Source: Anisakis pegreffii (Eukaryota > Nematoda > Chromadorea > Rhabditida > Anisakidae). From it: 64,000 bases of DNA. Both the position numbers and the translations under genes were made by a program. The notes below the pieces were generated by a model. The model worked only from the letters and a program-made list of their open reading frames with translations, was not told the origin of the DNA and searched no databases. How positions within the stretch are numbered: position 1 is the stretch's first letter; each line of letters starts with the position of its first letter. The stretch covers positions 147,904 to 211,903 of the forward strand of contig JAPYMA010000682.1 of the NCBI GenBank assembly GCA_035041965.1, read 5' to 3'. Of the stretch, positions 50,601-63,022 are shown piece after piece.

Positions 50601-53600
50601 GGAAATGTAGCTTCAGCATGAAATGGTTGAGTTAGTCAGTCTGACTTGACATATTCCCTTTTCCTTGGAACATCGAGCACGGCAAAGCATAAGAATGACA
50701 AATGATGATGAAGGACGATAAAAGTGAGAACGAACTGACCGGAAATTTGAGAACCATTTGACGAGTTGTGCGGTGTTATTCTTGTTGAAACGAATGTCCG
50801 GGAAATATGACTTGAGGAGGGCCGAATTCGGATAGCGCGTGTAAAAGAACATCAGTTTGGCTTTGCGCAAATGCATCGGTGTTAAGGTTGCACTGAAAAA
50901 TTAAATGAAAGTGTTTCTAAATGAGATAATTCAATTCATCCGGTGAGGTGTTCTCCAACGCGCAATTCTGTTTTTCTCAAATAGTCCTTTCTATTCGATG
51001 AGACAGCGGCAAAGCCTTAAAACGTTCACATTTTTCAACTTTTACCTGGCGTTCATATTTCCATCATAAGGGCCACAATCGCTCGTATCGTCCGAATTCG
51101 TTGGACTTTCCCTCTCATCGGCAGTAAATGATGCACCACCATACAAAGGATGGCCAACCATTGTTGGTGGAAAATAAGATGATAACTGAAAAAAACAAGA
51201 TGGAAGTTGATCAATATCAAAACTTTTGAAATTATCAACATCGTTCATTGAGCAGCCAATTATCACTCAATGACATGGGAATGTTCGAAATTCAGCGAAG
51301 CACTCAGCACTAAATGCCTTAGGGAGGAGTGAACAAAGAATTCACACGAATTGATCTATCACAAGTGCATAGATATGGTATTACAAGTCAACAATAAGAA
51401 GCTTCATCAGAAGAAATGACGCTCTTTCTTATTTCCGTTCACCTAGAGCAATGCTATGTCTGCATAATAGTTCGTAAGTATGTTGACTCAACACCCAAGC
51501 CATCTTCACCATCATCAAAAGACATGCTCAGTGCTCAACTGCAATGCGAGTACCGTATACCAACCGTTCTACCGTAAACTGTGATGTATATCTTAACCGC
51601 ACACCATCTACGTCTTCACTGAAGTGTGTATTCATTGGTTGAATGATTATTACTGCGATAAAAATCGGTGAGTGTCACCGATAGGGAAACAGCGTTCCTC
51701 AATTCAATACGAAAGTCACTACACTATTTTGACTGCCTAGAACATCTTCAACTATGATTTCGTTCGCGCAATTACATTCATGGAGGTATGGTGCACTCGA
51801 GACGAATAAATGCCCAACCTGTGGAGATGAACGAGCACTGTTAGGGAGAGACGATCCATCACGTGTCAAAATCGATGATGATTTATTCAATCTCGTGCAA
51901 TCTGTCACTTTCGAACGCTTCTTTCTTGGCGCAAATGGACTGCAAATATCTCTTCTTACTAAATAAAATTATCATTTCTCCCAGTTTATTGCCATCAACA
52001 ACACGCAAAATCGCCCCTAATATCGACCAAACTGTTCGTTCACTCATGATATTCGCTTAAGAGAGGAACATTTGATCCATGAAAGATCCTACTAGAAAAC
52101 TGAGAAAGAGCAGTAAAAACTTCATGCTGAAGACGATAAAGTGAATGGGAGAGGAAAGAACCTCAAGTCATCGCTTTTTCGAAGTGCATTATTTGCTGGT
52201 GAGGCAGTTTTGAGATGATGTGAGAGGAATGGATTGAAGGCGGCTGCAGCCGCAGCTGCGTGATTTTGTGGGGCAGTCGGTGGAAAAATACCCGACGGAG
52301 GCATTGCTTGCGCTTGTAGGAAGGGGTTTGGGAAGGCTGAGGCTGCAGTTTGGGTGCCGAACGGGTGGTAGAGGGATGGGAATACGAACGGTACGGGTGT
52401 TCGTGTGATTGTCGAGATGGCTGCTGCGGTGTTTTGTTCACGTTCACGTTCTTGTTGTTGCTGCTGTTGCTGGTGTTGCTGCTGTTGAATGGCTGCTAAC
52501 CGCTGAACATTCGCAGCTGTTTCCGATGCAACGAACTCTGATATCACCTGAATTTTACTCAAATTTATTTCTTCGATTTCATTCTTGTCTCAGCATTCAA
52601 CTTCATTTTCCCCCACAAAAATAACCCTGTTTACCGTCGTTCAATTGATCTAAACCAGGTCTACTCAAACTAATTTCGGTTGAAAAGTTAATTCAACTTG
52701 ATCACTTCTATGCCATATAAGTTCAGTTTGAGTGGTTGACTATGTGAGTTAATATACTCAACCCCTCTAACACGGTTGATTGTGCAAGAATCGCTCTTAT
52801 CGCATCAACATAACAAACAGAAGTGATACGGGATAGGAGATATACCTTATCAATGCTGCCAGTCAGTGTATTAACAATTTCCTGCTTCAGCGCTTGTGCT
52901 AATTTCGCGAAGTCCCTCTGAATCTGTTGCTGTGCATGTGCGAGTTGCGCTCGTCGATGTTCCTCCTCGTGAACACCCAAAAGTTTCTTCTGTTGTTCCA
53001 CCCAATTCGCGTAGATCCGTCGTTGCATTTCGAACATTTCTTGAAGTTTATTCTGAAGCAAGTATTCACTTTACATCAACGCCAAAACACACTTCATATT
53101 CTCTATTCTGCAATAAAGCAAATCTCAACTGAACGTAACTTCGTTGAAGTTATTTCACAAACTGATAAAATGAATTGTTGAGAAAAGACGAACTTGATGG
53201 CTAAAATTATTCGCAGCCAGTGTAGCGGCCAATGTGCTCTGAGGCATGACTTCCACTGAAGACTTCACCTCTTCAACCATCGAATCGTTATTATTAACAC
53301 AATCCTCGTTTTCAGTTTCAGTGGGCACTAAATTGCATTTGATGATTGCTTGTGATTAAAGACAAGCAGGAAATTTGGACTTTCGAATCAAACGAATAAG
53401 TCACATGTTGTTAGCATAACTCATGAATGCATCTAAAATGTGAATGCTGACGATTCTTAGCTAAGATTAGCGAATCTTTCTCGCTTGTTTATTCCTCTCA
53501 AATCTTTAGCAACTTCCTTTACGGCTGGAAATATTCTCTGATCATGAGCAAAAGGTCATTTGTGTGTTTGTATGGAACGATTGCGTTCACACTGGTAAAT

Positions 53601-56186
53601 AGGCGTTTAATTGAAGATTATTTTTAAGAATGTACTCATTGTCAGTTATTCAGAAAGGAAATTCTGAATGTTCGCGCACTGTAACTTCCGTTTTCAAAGA
53701 AGGAATAGAAAGTCAACAAGATTCGGTCATTTATAAGTTCACTGAAGAAACACAATCACCTGATCATCCTCAGCCATGCTGAGACACTGAAGAATGCAAA
53801 GAAATGATGGCAGAACACTGGTTACTGATAATCAAAAAGGCATGAGAATTTTGACTGCTTTATGAAAGAAGTGAATAAAACTTGATCAAAGTAGTGAATA
53901 GTTGAATGTGCATTACCAGCATTATTGTTGCAATCTTCACTTTCTTCAACGAGTTGTTGTCGCTGTGGTATGGCATTCTTTCGACGTGACGAACTACTAC
54001 TATTGCTAATGTTACCAGCGCTCATCATCAGTGTATTTGACGGGGAATTCTTGCCCCTATCACCGCTTGTTTTATCCTCTTTCAACTCGTCCTGAAGTTC
54101 AGATTGCTAAATCACCAGCTGATGAAAATGATTCTTGGCATGAATGTTCTGGACAGATCTGTATGAATATCTGTGCATACTAGTAACATCTTTCTTTTTG
54201 TTTTGGTCAAAAACAAACCAAATCATCCTCTTTTGCTGTCACTTCACCATTACTTTTCTCCGTTTCTTGCGATTCACGATCATCATCTGCAGCCAGCGAT
54301 TTACAAGAGCCTCCAGCATCCTAAAAGTTAGTTTATTTTCCTCTCAAAACTTGCTCTTTCAAAATTTCAGTCAACGGTTCCAAGGAAAGGATTGAATTCT
54401 TTTGCATAAAGCTCGGAATTTTATGCATTTCATTCTTTCGTTTAATGGACTCCTCAAACACGAAAATGGAATCCACGTGTACGTTTGAGCGAACACTTAA
54501 TTTTATAGAAGGATCAAAGGATTGCTCAACAAATCACCAGGTGAGATTGTACCTCGTCATTATCAGTGGCATTATGCTGACTCAAATCATGAACAACACC
54601 AAAATCTTTCAATATCTCAGTGTCTGTCGACACTTCTGAATTCGCTTGATTGTTCATCCAAGGAAACAGTGCCGCACCCAATGAAGCACTTCCATTCTCA
54701 TTCGTTCCAACAAATTGAAATCCATTTGGGAATCGCTGTTGTATCATTGCGCTATTGATGTTCGGCGTTCGATTATTCGCCTAAAACATTTGGATATACT
54801 CAATGACACTTCATCAAAACACGTACTGATGGTTTCGACTCATCTCCTTCTCGAATCCTTTAAACACCGTATTACAACCAATCAATGCAATCATCGAAGG
54901 CACAAGAAACGATAAACCATCAACCCATACATCAACAGCCATCTGAGGGCGAGTATTGCTGCTAATCGATCAATGTAACCTTCTTCAGTGCTCTACACTC
55001 TCTTACAATAAGAATATACGAACAGCTCGTCGTCGTATACATGTAGAGGTGGGCGTATCAGAAATCAACTAAAGTGTGCCACTCAACTTAAGAAGAATTT
55101 ACAAGACTGATCTGAGCATCGATTAAGACTGCTTGCTTTCAGTCCCGATGTTGAATGCAGTAATTCATTCCCTGTTCACACTGTTCCTTATTCAGTCCTC
55201 AGTTATGAATGTGTTTCGTTGTTCGATTTGATTATTTGGTTACTGAATGCAGCAAACGAGTGATATGCTCGGCTCGCTGACAGCCTAGACGTTGGATTAT
55301 TCATTACGAATGAATGAGGATGGCATGCACAGATCCGCTCCCTTAAGTTGACATACATCTACTATCTCAACGTTGAGAGACGATGAATGTGCATCATCTT
55401 CGTGTATGTACTCAGCAGTCTTTACATTTCAAGCAACGAGTCGCATATCGCATTGAGTAAATAATGAACATATAGCGTTGGTACTATATTTATATGTGCG
55501 ATACTGTAAAACGCCATCGCGCAATGCTTCTCGGATAATAATGAATAAAACTGTTTCATATTCTGTCGCTTGATTAATTTGTATCTATTTGCCTACAAAG
55601 CGACTCATTCTCGTTTTTATTATGCGGTCGTCGCATCGAATGATGATACGTGCACGGCGTTTGGTTATTGGATGCAATTTTGACTGTTTTTGTAAGATAT
55701 TTGCTCATTGTCAATATCTTTATCGAAGAGATAACCATTATTCACTGAATCAACAATCTCACATACTGTTATACCGGCACACACGTTGAACATACATATT
55801 GCGTTCACCCTCATGATTCGAAAGGTTTTCATTACTCAGCATAATTCTTGAGCTGAAATGTGGATTCATCTAGAGGAATGTGCAACAAGAGACACGTTCA
55901 AACAATCAGAGCAAGTGTGGATCAACTAAGTAACTGACGAACTTAGTTGATGTAATGTGCTAAGTGAAATAAGTTTTCAACGAAGATCTGAAATCACCTG
56001 GTATGAATTACGTGGCTCACCAGCGTCAACACGTTGTCTGGCTCGTTTCAGTTTGATACGTTGAGGCGAACTCGGTGACTGATGATAAGCGAATGGAAAG
56101 TGTTGGAAGGGATTAAGATTGATCGTTGATTGCTGTACAAATGGAGTGGTATTCAGCTGCTGTGGAATAGCACTGCTTGAGGACAT
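47616..56186 (-). CDS. pros-1: Prospero-family homeodomain transcription factor
   Basis: Twelve minus-strand exons, 5' to 3': 55998-56186, 54553-54780, 54219-54320, 53917-54091, 53194-53327, 52846-53052, 52162-52547, 51819-51939, 51046-51185, 50740-50892, 48157-48301 and 47616-47798. All phases agree; 720 aa. The product is a nuclear DNA-binding factor of the PROX/Prospero family, which controls neural, glial and excretory-cell fates in animals. Near the N-terminus (about 47-63) is [17 protein letters not shown], a known conserved Prospero motif. Next come an acidic and Ser-rich stretch, [10 protein letters not shown], a helical Q-rich block (about 277-345), a polyglutamine tract (about 366-377), an alanine-rich stretch, and [22 protein letters not shown] leads into the homeo-Prospero domain (about 562-717: [48 protein letters not shown]). 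The start is the first ATG after an in-frame stop; upstream isoform exons are possible. Intron 10 (48302-50739, 2.4 kb) splits the homeodomain. Confidence 0.94.
50472..50492. repeat. (CAG)7 microsatellite in a pros-1 intron
   Basis: Seven perfect CAG units lie within intron 10 of the prospero gene (CTG on the transcribed strand). Probably length-variable; no coding role. Confidence 0.9.
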
Positions 56187-56215
56187 CAACAAAATTAGTC
56201 AATTCCTACAAGTTT
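56187..56215 (-). promoter_or_regulatory. probable trans-splice acceptor and leader of the pros-1 transcript
   Basis: On the minus strand an ACTTGTAG acceptor (AG at 56206-56207) lies 19 nt before the ATG. The leader has a TGA in the ATG frame, so no upstream exon can extend the protein through this acceptor. A spliced leader or a non-coding 5' exon would join here. Confidence 0.4.
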
Positions 56216-57289
56216 TTCATCATCATATCAGCCGAACATTGTTCAGATTAACCAAAAACCTCTCCAAGCGTGTGGAATCAATCAAATATATGAAATATAA
56301 ACGACAACATTCACGAGCGCCCAAACATTTTCCGAAAAAATGTCATTTCGAACGAAATCAATTCGATTTTTTTAGACAGCCGTGCGAGAAATATCAGCAT
56401 TAATTGATGTCGATTTAAGTCGAATGGATTCTGATGAATTCAAGAAAAGGAAACAAAAAGATCGAAAATGTTTTAGGAATTTGCTTGTTTATTCGCTGAG
56501 AATATAAATCAGCAATCAAAAAAGAATTGCTAAACACTGCTCCTTTCGATCATCCTTTCCATGTTCTTCCCTTACTTAAAACACCAATCTCTTAAATGTT
56601 TTCCATCGGAACTGAGAAGATTGTTCATTTTTCAATTATTACAATATATCTTCTTCGTTGATTCCGTTCGTTATTTATCAATAATGTTCATTCACAACAC
56701 TTCTTGACTCCAATGTAAATGTATTTCGAAAGTATTTTATGATTTATACAATCTATCGATAAGTTCAAGTTGAGCGAACAACACCAAAATCTTCCTACTG
56801 ATTAGATTGTTCGTTCAAAATGAACGAAAACAAGAAGAGGTTCTCTGACAATTGCTGAGGAATCGTAGCTTGAGAACTTCATCAAATCTCAAGAGATTGT
56901 AAGGTTCAAATGCCGTCGGATTTCAACTCCCAACTGAAAAACTGATATCTATCCACTTAGAGTGACGACCACGAAGGCTGTAATCAAATCAGAGCATGCC
57001 CACGGCTGTTATTTTCTTTACTTCAGAAATAACTGAACCTAGTGACATTTACTGAATTATTTAAAAAAAGGTGTCTTTAAGCTTGTTGACTTCAAATGTA
57101 GGGAAATGTTCTTCAACGGATTACGCCACGACTCATATTCACGATCACAAACAGTCAGCAGCATTGCTGTCGTCATATACAACAATCCGGACGCTCGGCA
57201 TAAAGAAAGTGCAGCATACATTGCATCACATGATTTCGAAATGTTGGTAACGATGACTCTGCTAATGATGATAATATCAATATCAATCG

Positions 57290-57300
57290 TAATAATAATG

Positions 57301-57333
<33 letters not shown>

Positions 57334-57352
57334 TCAATAATAATAATATCAA
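57290..57352. repeat. interrupted (AAT)n microsatellite
   Basis: A run of about 20 AAT/ATC triplets, including a perfect core of some 12 AAT units, lies about 1.1 kb upstream of the prospero start. Confidence 0.9.
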
Positions 57353-60300
57353 TTCCCCGAATTGCACACACCTACATACATCTCAATGACACTAATCTTC
57401 CTCATTCAAATTCATATGGTTGCGTAGTCTCCTCTTTGAATCAAGTATATTTATGCAAGCATTTCGTATGTCATTATAATACTACGACGATGAATCTCTT
57501 TTCATTTCACAACCAGATGCATCGTTTTTGTACGTTCTTACCAACGAAATCATACAGTCAAAACACTGAAATCAAGAGCGTAGTTGACGCGTTGCAATAG
57601 ATTCGATGTTGACTTCAGTGAGCTTCACTTCTAAATCATCGTGTTTAAGTTACCTGTGAATACAGTGATGCAGTGAATACAGTAAACGAATCACAAACAA
57701 CCCGGGACGAAGTTCATGCTCAATTAAGCAATCGCTTTTGTTTTTAGTCGAGCACATTTTGTAGTGCTCTGAATTCTGTGAGAACGAATCATTTCTTTGC
57801 TCGTGAGATGCGCTTGGGTTTTTTATATTGCTTGAATTTGATAGACTTTGTGTGATTAAGTCACAACTGATAGACGAATTTCACCGCTCTCTCATCAAAG
57901 GAGTCCATGGCTGAAAGCTAGCAATCTGAATATGTTCAACTGATAAAAATGCACTCAACCACTCTTCTTCTTGAGTATGCTCAACTAATTGTAAGGTACT
58001 TCTTCGTCCATATATGAGAAAGCCGATACCATTAATTTTTTTCCTGCCCCATATTCAAGGGATCTACAGTTTCAATACTAACAGTGAGCCAAGGATCACT
58101 GTTTTTCAGTGACTTGTATTCGTAAGCCCTCCTCTGCTACAGCATTTATCCACGTGTGCGGATGGCATATCACAAGCACTCAGCCGAATTAAAATATGAG
58201 TTAACCAAAACAAGATCCAAGTGATCTCGACCCGATCCCTCGTGCTGAGCACCATACAGACGGAAGAATAGCGGAGCGACTTCAAGTATTTTACAGTAGT
58301 AGAATTCATCAGAAGAAATAACCAATGACAATGTGCAACGTGACAGTCAGTGTAATATCAACACTGATCCTTGCAGGAGAGTTTTGAGAGGACCAATGAG
58401 CGTGAGAGGTTATAATCAAACTCAATTTTCATGCCATCCTACTTCACCGATAATTCAGTGTCAGGTAAGCGACAATATGGTATTTGAATCACAGCGATTC
58501 TAACCACCAAACCAACAACTCAAGCAGTTTTCGGATGAATGCAGCAGACAAAATGAGTGAAGAAAATGATAAACGAGCAGTGAAGCAACGATGTTGTCGC
58601 CGATGTTTCCGTGATGCTTTGCTAGAGAAAAGGAAACAGACGATCATAATGCTTGTTATAAATGGTCGGAAAAGAACAATAATCGGTACACAGTCAAGCT
58701 GAACAAACTTCACTTTTGAATGAACGTGAAGCAATGTTTTCGATATGATTTCATTTTCCAGAAACGCGCTCTTAGACTATTAATCATGAGGATGAAACCA
58801 CCAATGGCATCATCGAGATGCTGCACTGCAGTATGTTCATGTGTCAATATTCCTCAACAGCGAATCACATTCGCAACTGATTCTGAGAGTGCTGAATAAA
58901 GCAAACAATCAAACTTATCACTGGAAGTTCTCCTCTTCAAGAGAATGATATTTTATTGAAATATCTTCAACTCAACATTTACATCTTTTAATGCTCAATT
59001 GTGGTATAGCAAATAGGAATAAAGAGTTTGATTCTCATTTCAAGTCAAAAACCTGGTTGTCTCAAATAATTGTTTCAGCTAAGACATCTATGAATCAGAA
59101 CATGAATTTTTTTAAATGGAGTAATAAATCAACTGCATAATAGAATGTGATATTGATATGAACGGACTATAAAGCATACTATTTGGCGAATACTTCAAAG
59201 AATGATTTACAATCACATGATATTATTCTTATGTCACCAAACTGGCATTATAGTACATGCGTCACTGGTCCAAAAACACCGTAATACAAAGGGGAGGACA
59301 GGAGATCGAATAATGCATCATCGTGTATCACTATATATAGTTGAAGTTGTTAGACGAATTAAAGTGTTGACGAGAAGTTAGTGAAATGAAAGGGAATAAA
59401 AAGGAAGAAAGATATCACCGAATGAATGACTGATTCGGTTACGATCACTAGTTTGATTTCAGCTTCAGAAGGCAAATAATATTCTATCAAATGAGAACAA
59501 CGGTGAAGACAAGGGTAAGCCTAACACCGTTTCTAGAAGACACCGACAACGCACTGAGTATCTGGCAGTAGTCGTCAGTCATGCAAGCAGCAGCAACCGC
59601 TACTACAAGAAGAAATGATGATTGAGAATCGAACATTAAGAGGAGACGGACGGCACACGTATAAAGTAGTCGTATGTGCCGGTTGGTTTCCTCGCGCGTG
59701 TCTAGGCCCCTCCTCCGTTCTGAAATTGTTTTCTGGATGATTATGATGGTGGTGCTGTTGCTGAGCTGAGCTGATCAACATCGTGCTGATCACGATTATG
59801 ATGATTTCAATGCTGCCCCACCCCCTTGCGCCCAATTTCGTCAAATCAACAACATGATCTCTTCTTCTCACTGCATCATCCTGTGTCAAAATTCTTTCGC
59901 TTCATAACGTTCATCATTTTACTCAACTACAAACGATGAACACTAGAATGAGAATGAGAATGGTTTGCTTGCTGAATGCTTTTTAATCAGTGTCATTTAT
60001 CCATTCAATATATGCAAACGAACAATCGCTAGACATTCGGAAACATCTCTGCAATGCAATTCAGGATTTAACCGAAAAGAATATTAAATTATCTAGAATG
60101 ATCGAATATCGAAGTGAACGCTTTTCAGTATGAGCAGGTCTAACTTATCCACATTCTTCGATGTTACTTTCACACTGTGAACTCTTGGCCTGAATCGCAT
60201 ATATTTTTCATTTAGAAGATACAGTATATCTTCTTAGAATATGACTTCATTCTATTATTTGATATTCCATTCATGTTCAGTAGCTCCTTTCAAATCGCAC

Positions 60301-62689
60301 CTCTGTTCCATGCACATTACTAATGGTTCCATGTCACTCCTGTTAAATCAAACGTATTCTATGTCAAATAAATGAGTGAGTGATAACAAAGCATCGTGAA
60401 ACTACAGTCCAAAATATAGTCGGACCGGTAATTCACTCATTCGAGTGTAGTAAATGAATGCATAACGGATGATACGGCGAGATAATCGATTGAGAATTCG
60501 GTATTGATCACAAAACTGAAGCAGTGCTGGATAATTGACATAAACTGATTGTGAGTAAAATCTAACACGTGAAATGAAATAGATGATGATAGAGTAACAT
60601 TTCCGAGTTATGTGTTGCTCGTGAAGGAAAAACGTATAAATGAGTATTACTGTGTATCATAAAGTTATCTACAACTAATAACAGACAGCTGAAAAAACCT
60701 GAAAAGAAATGCTTGTAACAAACATATGTGCACACGTCAAACAGACGTTAGCGTATTTATCCATAAATGGATGAATTACACGAACGAACATTTATGTGCT
60801 AGTGCCATCCTTTATTGCCTGAGCAATTCAAGCAAGGCGCAACACAGAGAGCGCGATTAATTCAACTTTATAATATTCATCCCACAAAGCACTTACGAAC
60901 CTGATAATGTATGCATCAATTAGAACATACAACATACAATTTAATAAATATTATCTAATCATATGCAAATTGTGCTAAAAAATTCTATTAATCGTAAGAA
61001 ATATTTCATTCATGCGTTGATTAACGATAAGACATCTGTTTCAGGCGTTTACGATAAGACATTTCCGTATTAACATGATTACCAATTTTAGATTAGTTTA
61101 TCAGTTTCAGCGATTATTTCATTACAGTTTGAGAATACTGAATTATCATTTTTATTTTCCATCAACATCGTGCACACTCCTAATAGCTGAGAAAACTTTC
61201 AGCAATCGCAACATTGTCAGAATTGAAATTTGCGATGAAAGTGGTTTTGATATGCAGAGAGAAGTGCCGACATATTACCTGTGTGATAGCATTCATATGA
61301 TACTTATTCTCTGATCACTTGTACATGTATATAGAATGATAAGCCTTATGAATCAGAAGTGTATTCACTTGAAGCGTGATGATCTTAATGTACTTCAATG
61401 AATCAATCTTTGAATAATGAAAGCCTTATGAAAACGAATGAACATCAACACACTTTCGTCACATTCGAGAACAAATCTCATTCAATATATCAAAATATCA
61501 GTACAACACAAAAGACACATGCACTGAGTTACGGTATGGTCTTTTATACCACATTGGAGAGATAAATGATGAAGATTAGAGGAGGGTGGGACGTCGTAAT
61601 CACTGTTGGGAGAAAGACGTGCCGAGGTTGTTCCTATCGGAGACGGCGACGACGTAATACTCTCGCTGCTGTCTCTTCAGTGATACAGTCTCTTAGTGAG
61701 AATTAAGCTTGATACCGATCTTATACCTGCATTCAAATACGACTACGTTAAAATGACGTTGAATCTACCTCGAGACGTCTATTTCATTTATCAAAAGTCC
61801 ATTCGAATACAGTGGCAATTGAAAGTGCGATAGGAGGAGGCGGTACGGTGGGCGTGGTCAGTGGGATGTATCCGATGGTATTTCTTGAGACATTCACCAA
61901 TCATCTTAAGGTTTAAGGAAACGGTAATGGAGCGCAATACGCTATGGCGATAAAGAACGCAGCGTTGAGTGCGCATGACTTGCAAAGAGATACAATCTAT
62001 CATCATTTTGAAGCTATTCAATTACTCAGCATTGTGCTTTGGTAATGCAATTAATAGTGCAATATTTTCAACCGAATTGAAACACTTCGCTACTATTAGT
62101 TATAAAACAGAGTTGGAATTGAGCATAGAACTGTTTCAAAGCTTTCATGATGTTACTGAAAATCACTTTTGTGGCACTTTGCTTGGTAGAACTCAACAAA
62201 ACATGTGTGCAATCAATGTTTTTGCATCTTCTTTACGATATTTTCTAATTAGGAATAGTTTCACTTTTCCAATTTCAATGATGACAAGGAAAGTAAAACT
62301 TAATGGCTTAGCCATATGCATGTGCAATGAGTTGATTTGAAGAATATTGATATTGATCAAAAATATTTCATTCAAACATTTCGTCCCATAGAATATTCCT
62401 ACACTGAATAATGAAAATTCTACCCTATCGTTGAGACTACATCATAGAAAAAAACTGAAATTCGCTCTGTTTCCTAATACTGTAAATGTCAGTTTTGACA
62501 AACAAACTCTTTGATGATAACAGATGAAATTTCATGAACTCGCGATGCGATGCATGCGTTCGATGGAAGAAGAAACGATCGTTACATAGCAATATAATGC
62601 AATGTGACAGGACGAAGTGAAAAGAACTGAGACAAAATAAAGTAAATGGCAAACAATTGCTCGTGGTACCCTCTTCATCTCGCCCTTTC

Positions 62690-62744
62690 TCTCATCTCAT
62701 CATCATTATCATCATCATCAGCAGCAGCAGCACAACAGCAGCAT
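62690..62744. repeat. (ATC)n(AGC)n compound microsatellite
   Basis: CAT/ATC triplets pass directly into five AGC triplets, then a short CAACAGCAGCATC tail. Trinucleotide repeats cluster in this flank of the prospero gene. Confidence 0.85.
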
Positions 62745-63007
62745 CAAGCCACATCATATCGACAATAATTTATTCCATATTTTAAGATAAGCTTCTTCAT
62801 TGCTCTCCTCAATTCATGCTATCTTTTGTCAGTTCTCATTCCTCGAAAATCGTAATCGCCTCTTTCGTTCGAAATGAATTTTCGTAAACTTACTTTTCAT
62901 TTTTTCATCGGCGTAAATTATTTATGCGCTGAATGATCGATACACTCTACGGCCTAACAATACCCGTCCGTCAATATCTTATGCGATGACGACGACGATA
63001 ATCATGA

Positions 63008-63022
63008 TGCTGCTGCTGCTGC
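63008..63022. repeat. (TGC)5 microsatellite
   Basis: Five perfect TGC units embedded in a GATGATGACGACGACG-like low-complexity neighbourhood. Confidence 0.85.

Noticed and set aside
51754..51966. Plus-strand frame with [12 protein letters not shown]
   Set aside because: It is antisense to the prospero exon 51819-51939 that encodes [11 protein letters not shown] and SSPQ; the apparent zinc-binding motif is a coincidence of the complement.
57106..57600. 164-codon plus-strand frame and overlapping minus-strand frames
   Set aside because: The length comes from the AAT microsatellite, which gives isoleucine or leucine runs in several frames on both strands. The flanking residues match nothing and there is no splice context.
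58484..58702. 72-codon plus-strand frame with a basic cysteine-rich patch
   Set aside because: Mildly protein-like, but no homologue is recognised, the complement is open as well, and no promoter or splice signal supports it.
61969..62340. 123-codon plus-strand frame
   Set aside because: Composition is that of translated AT-rich DNA, with no motif, signal peptide or splice evidence.
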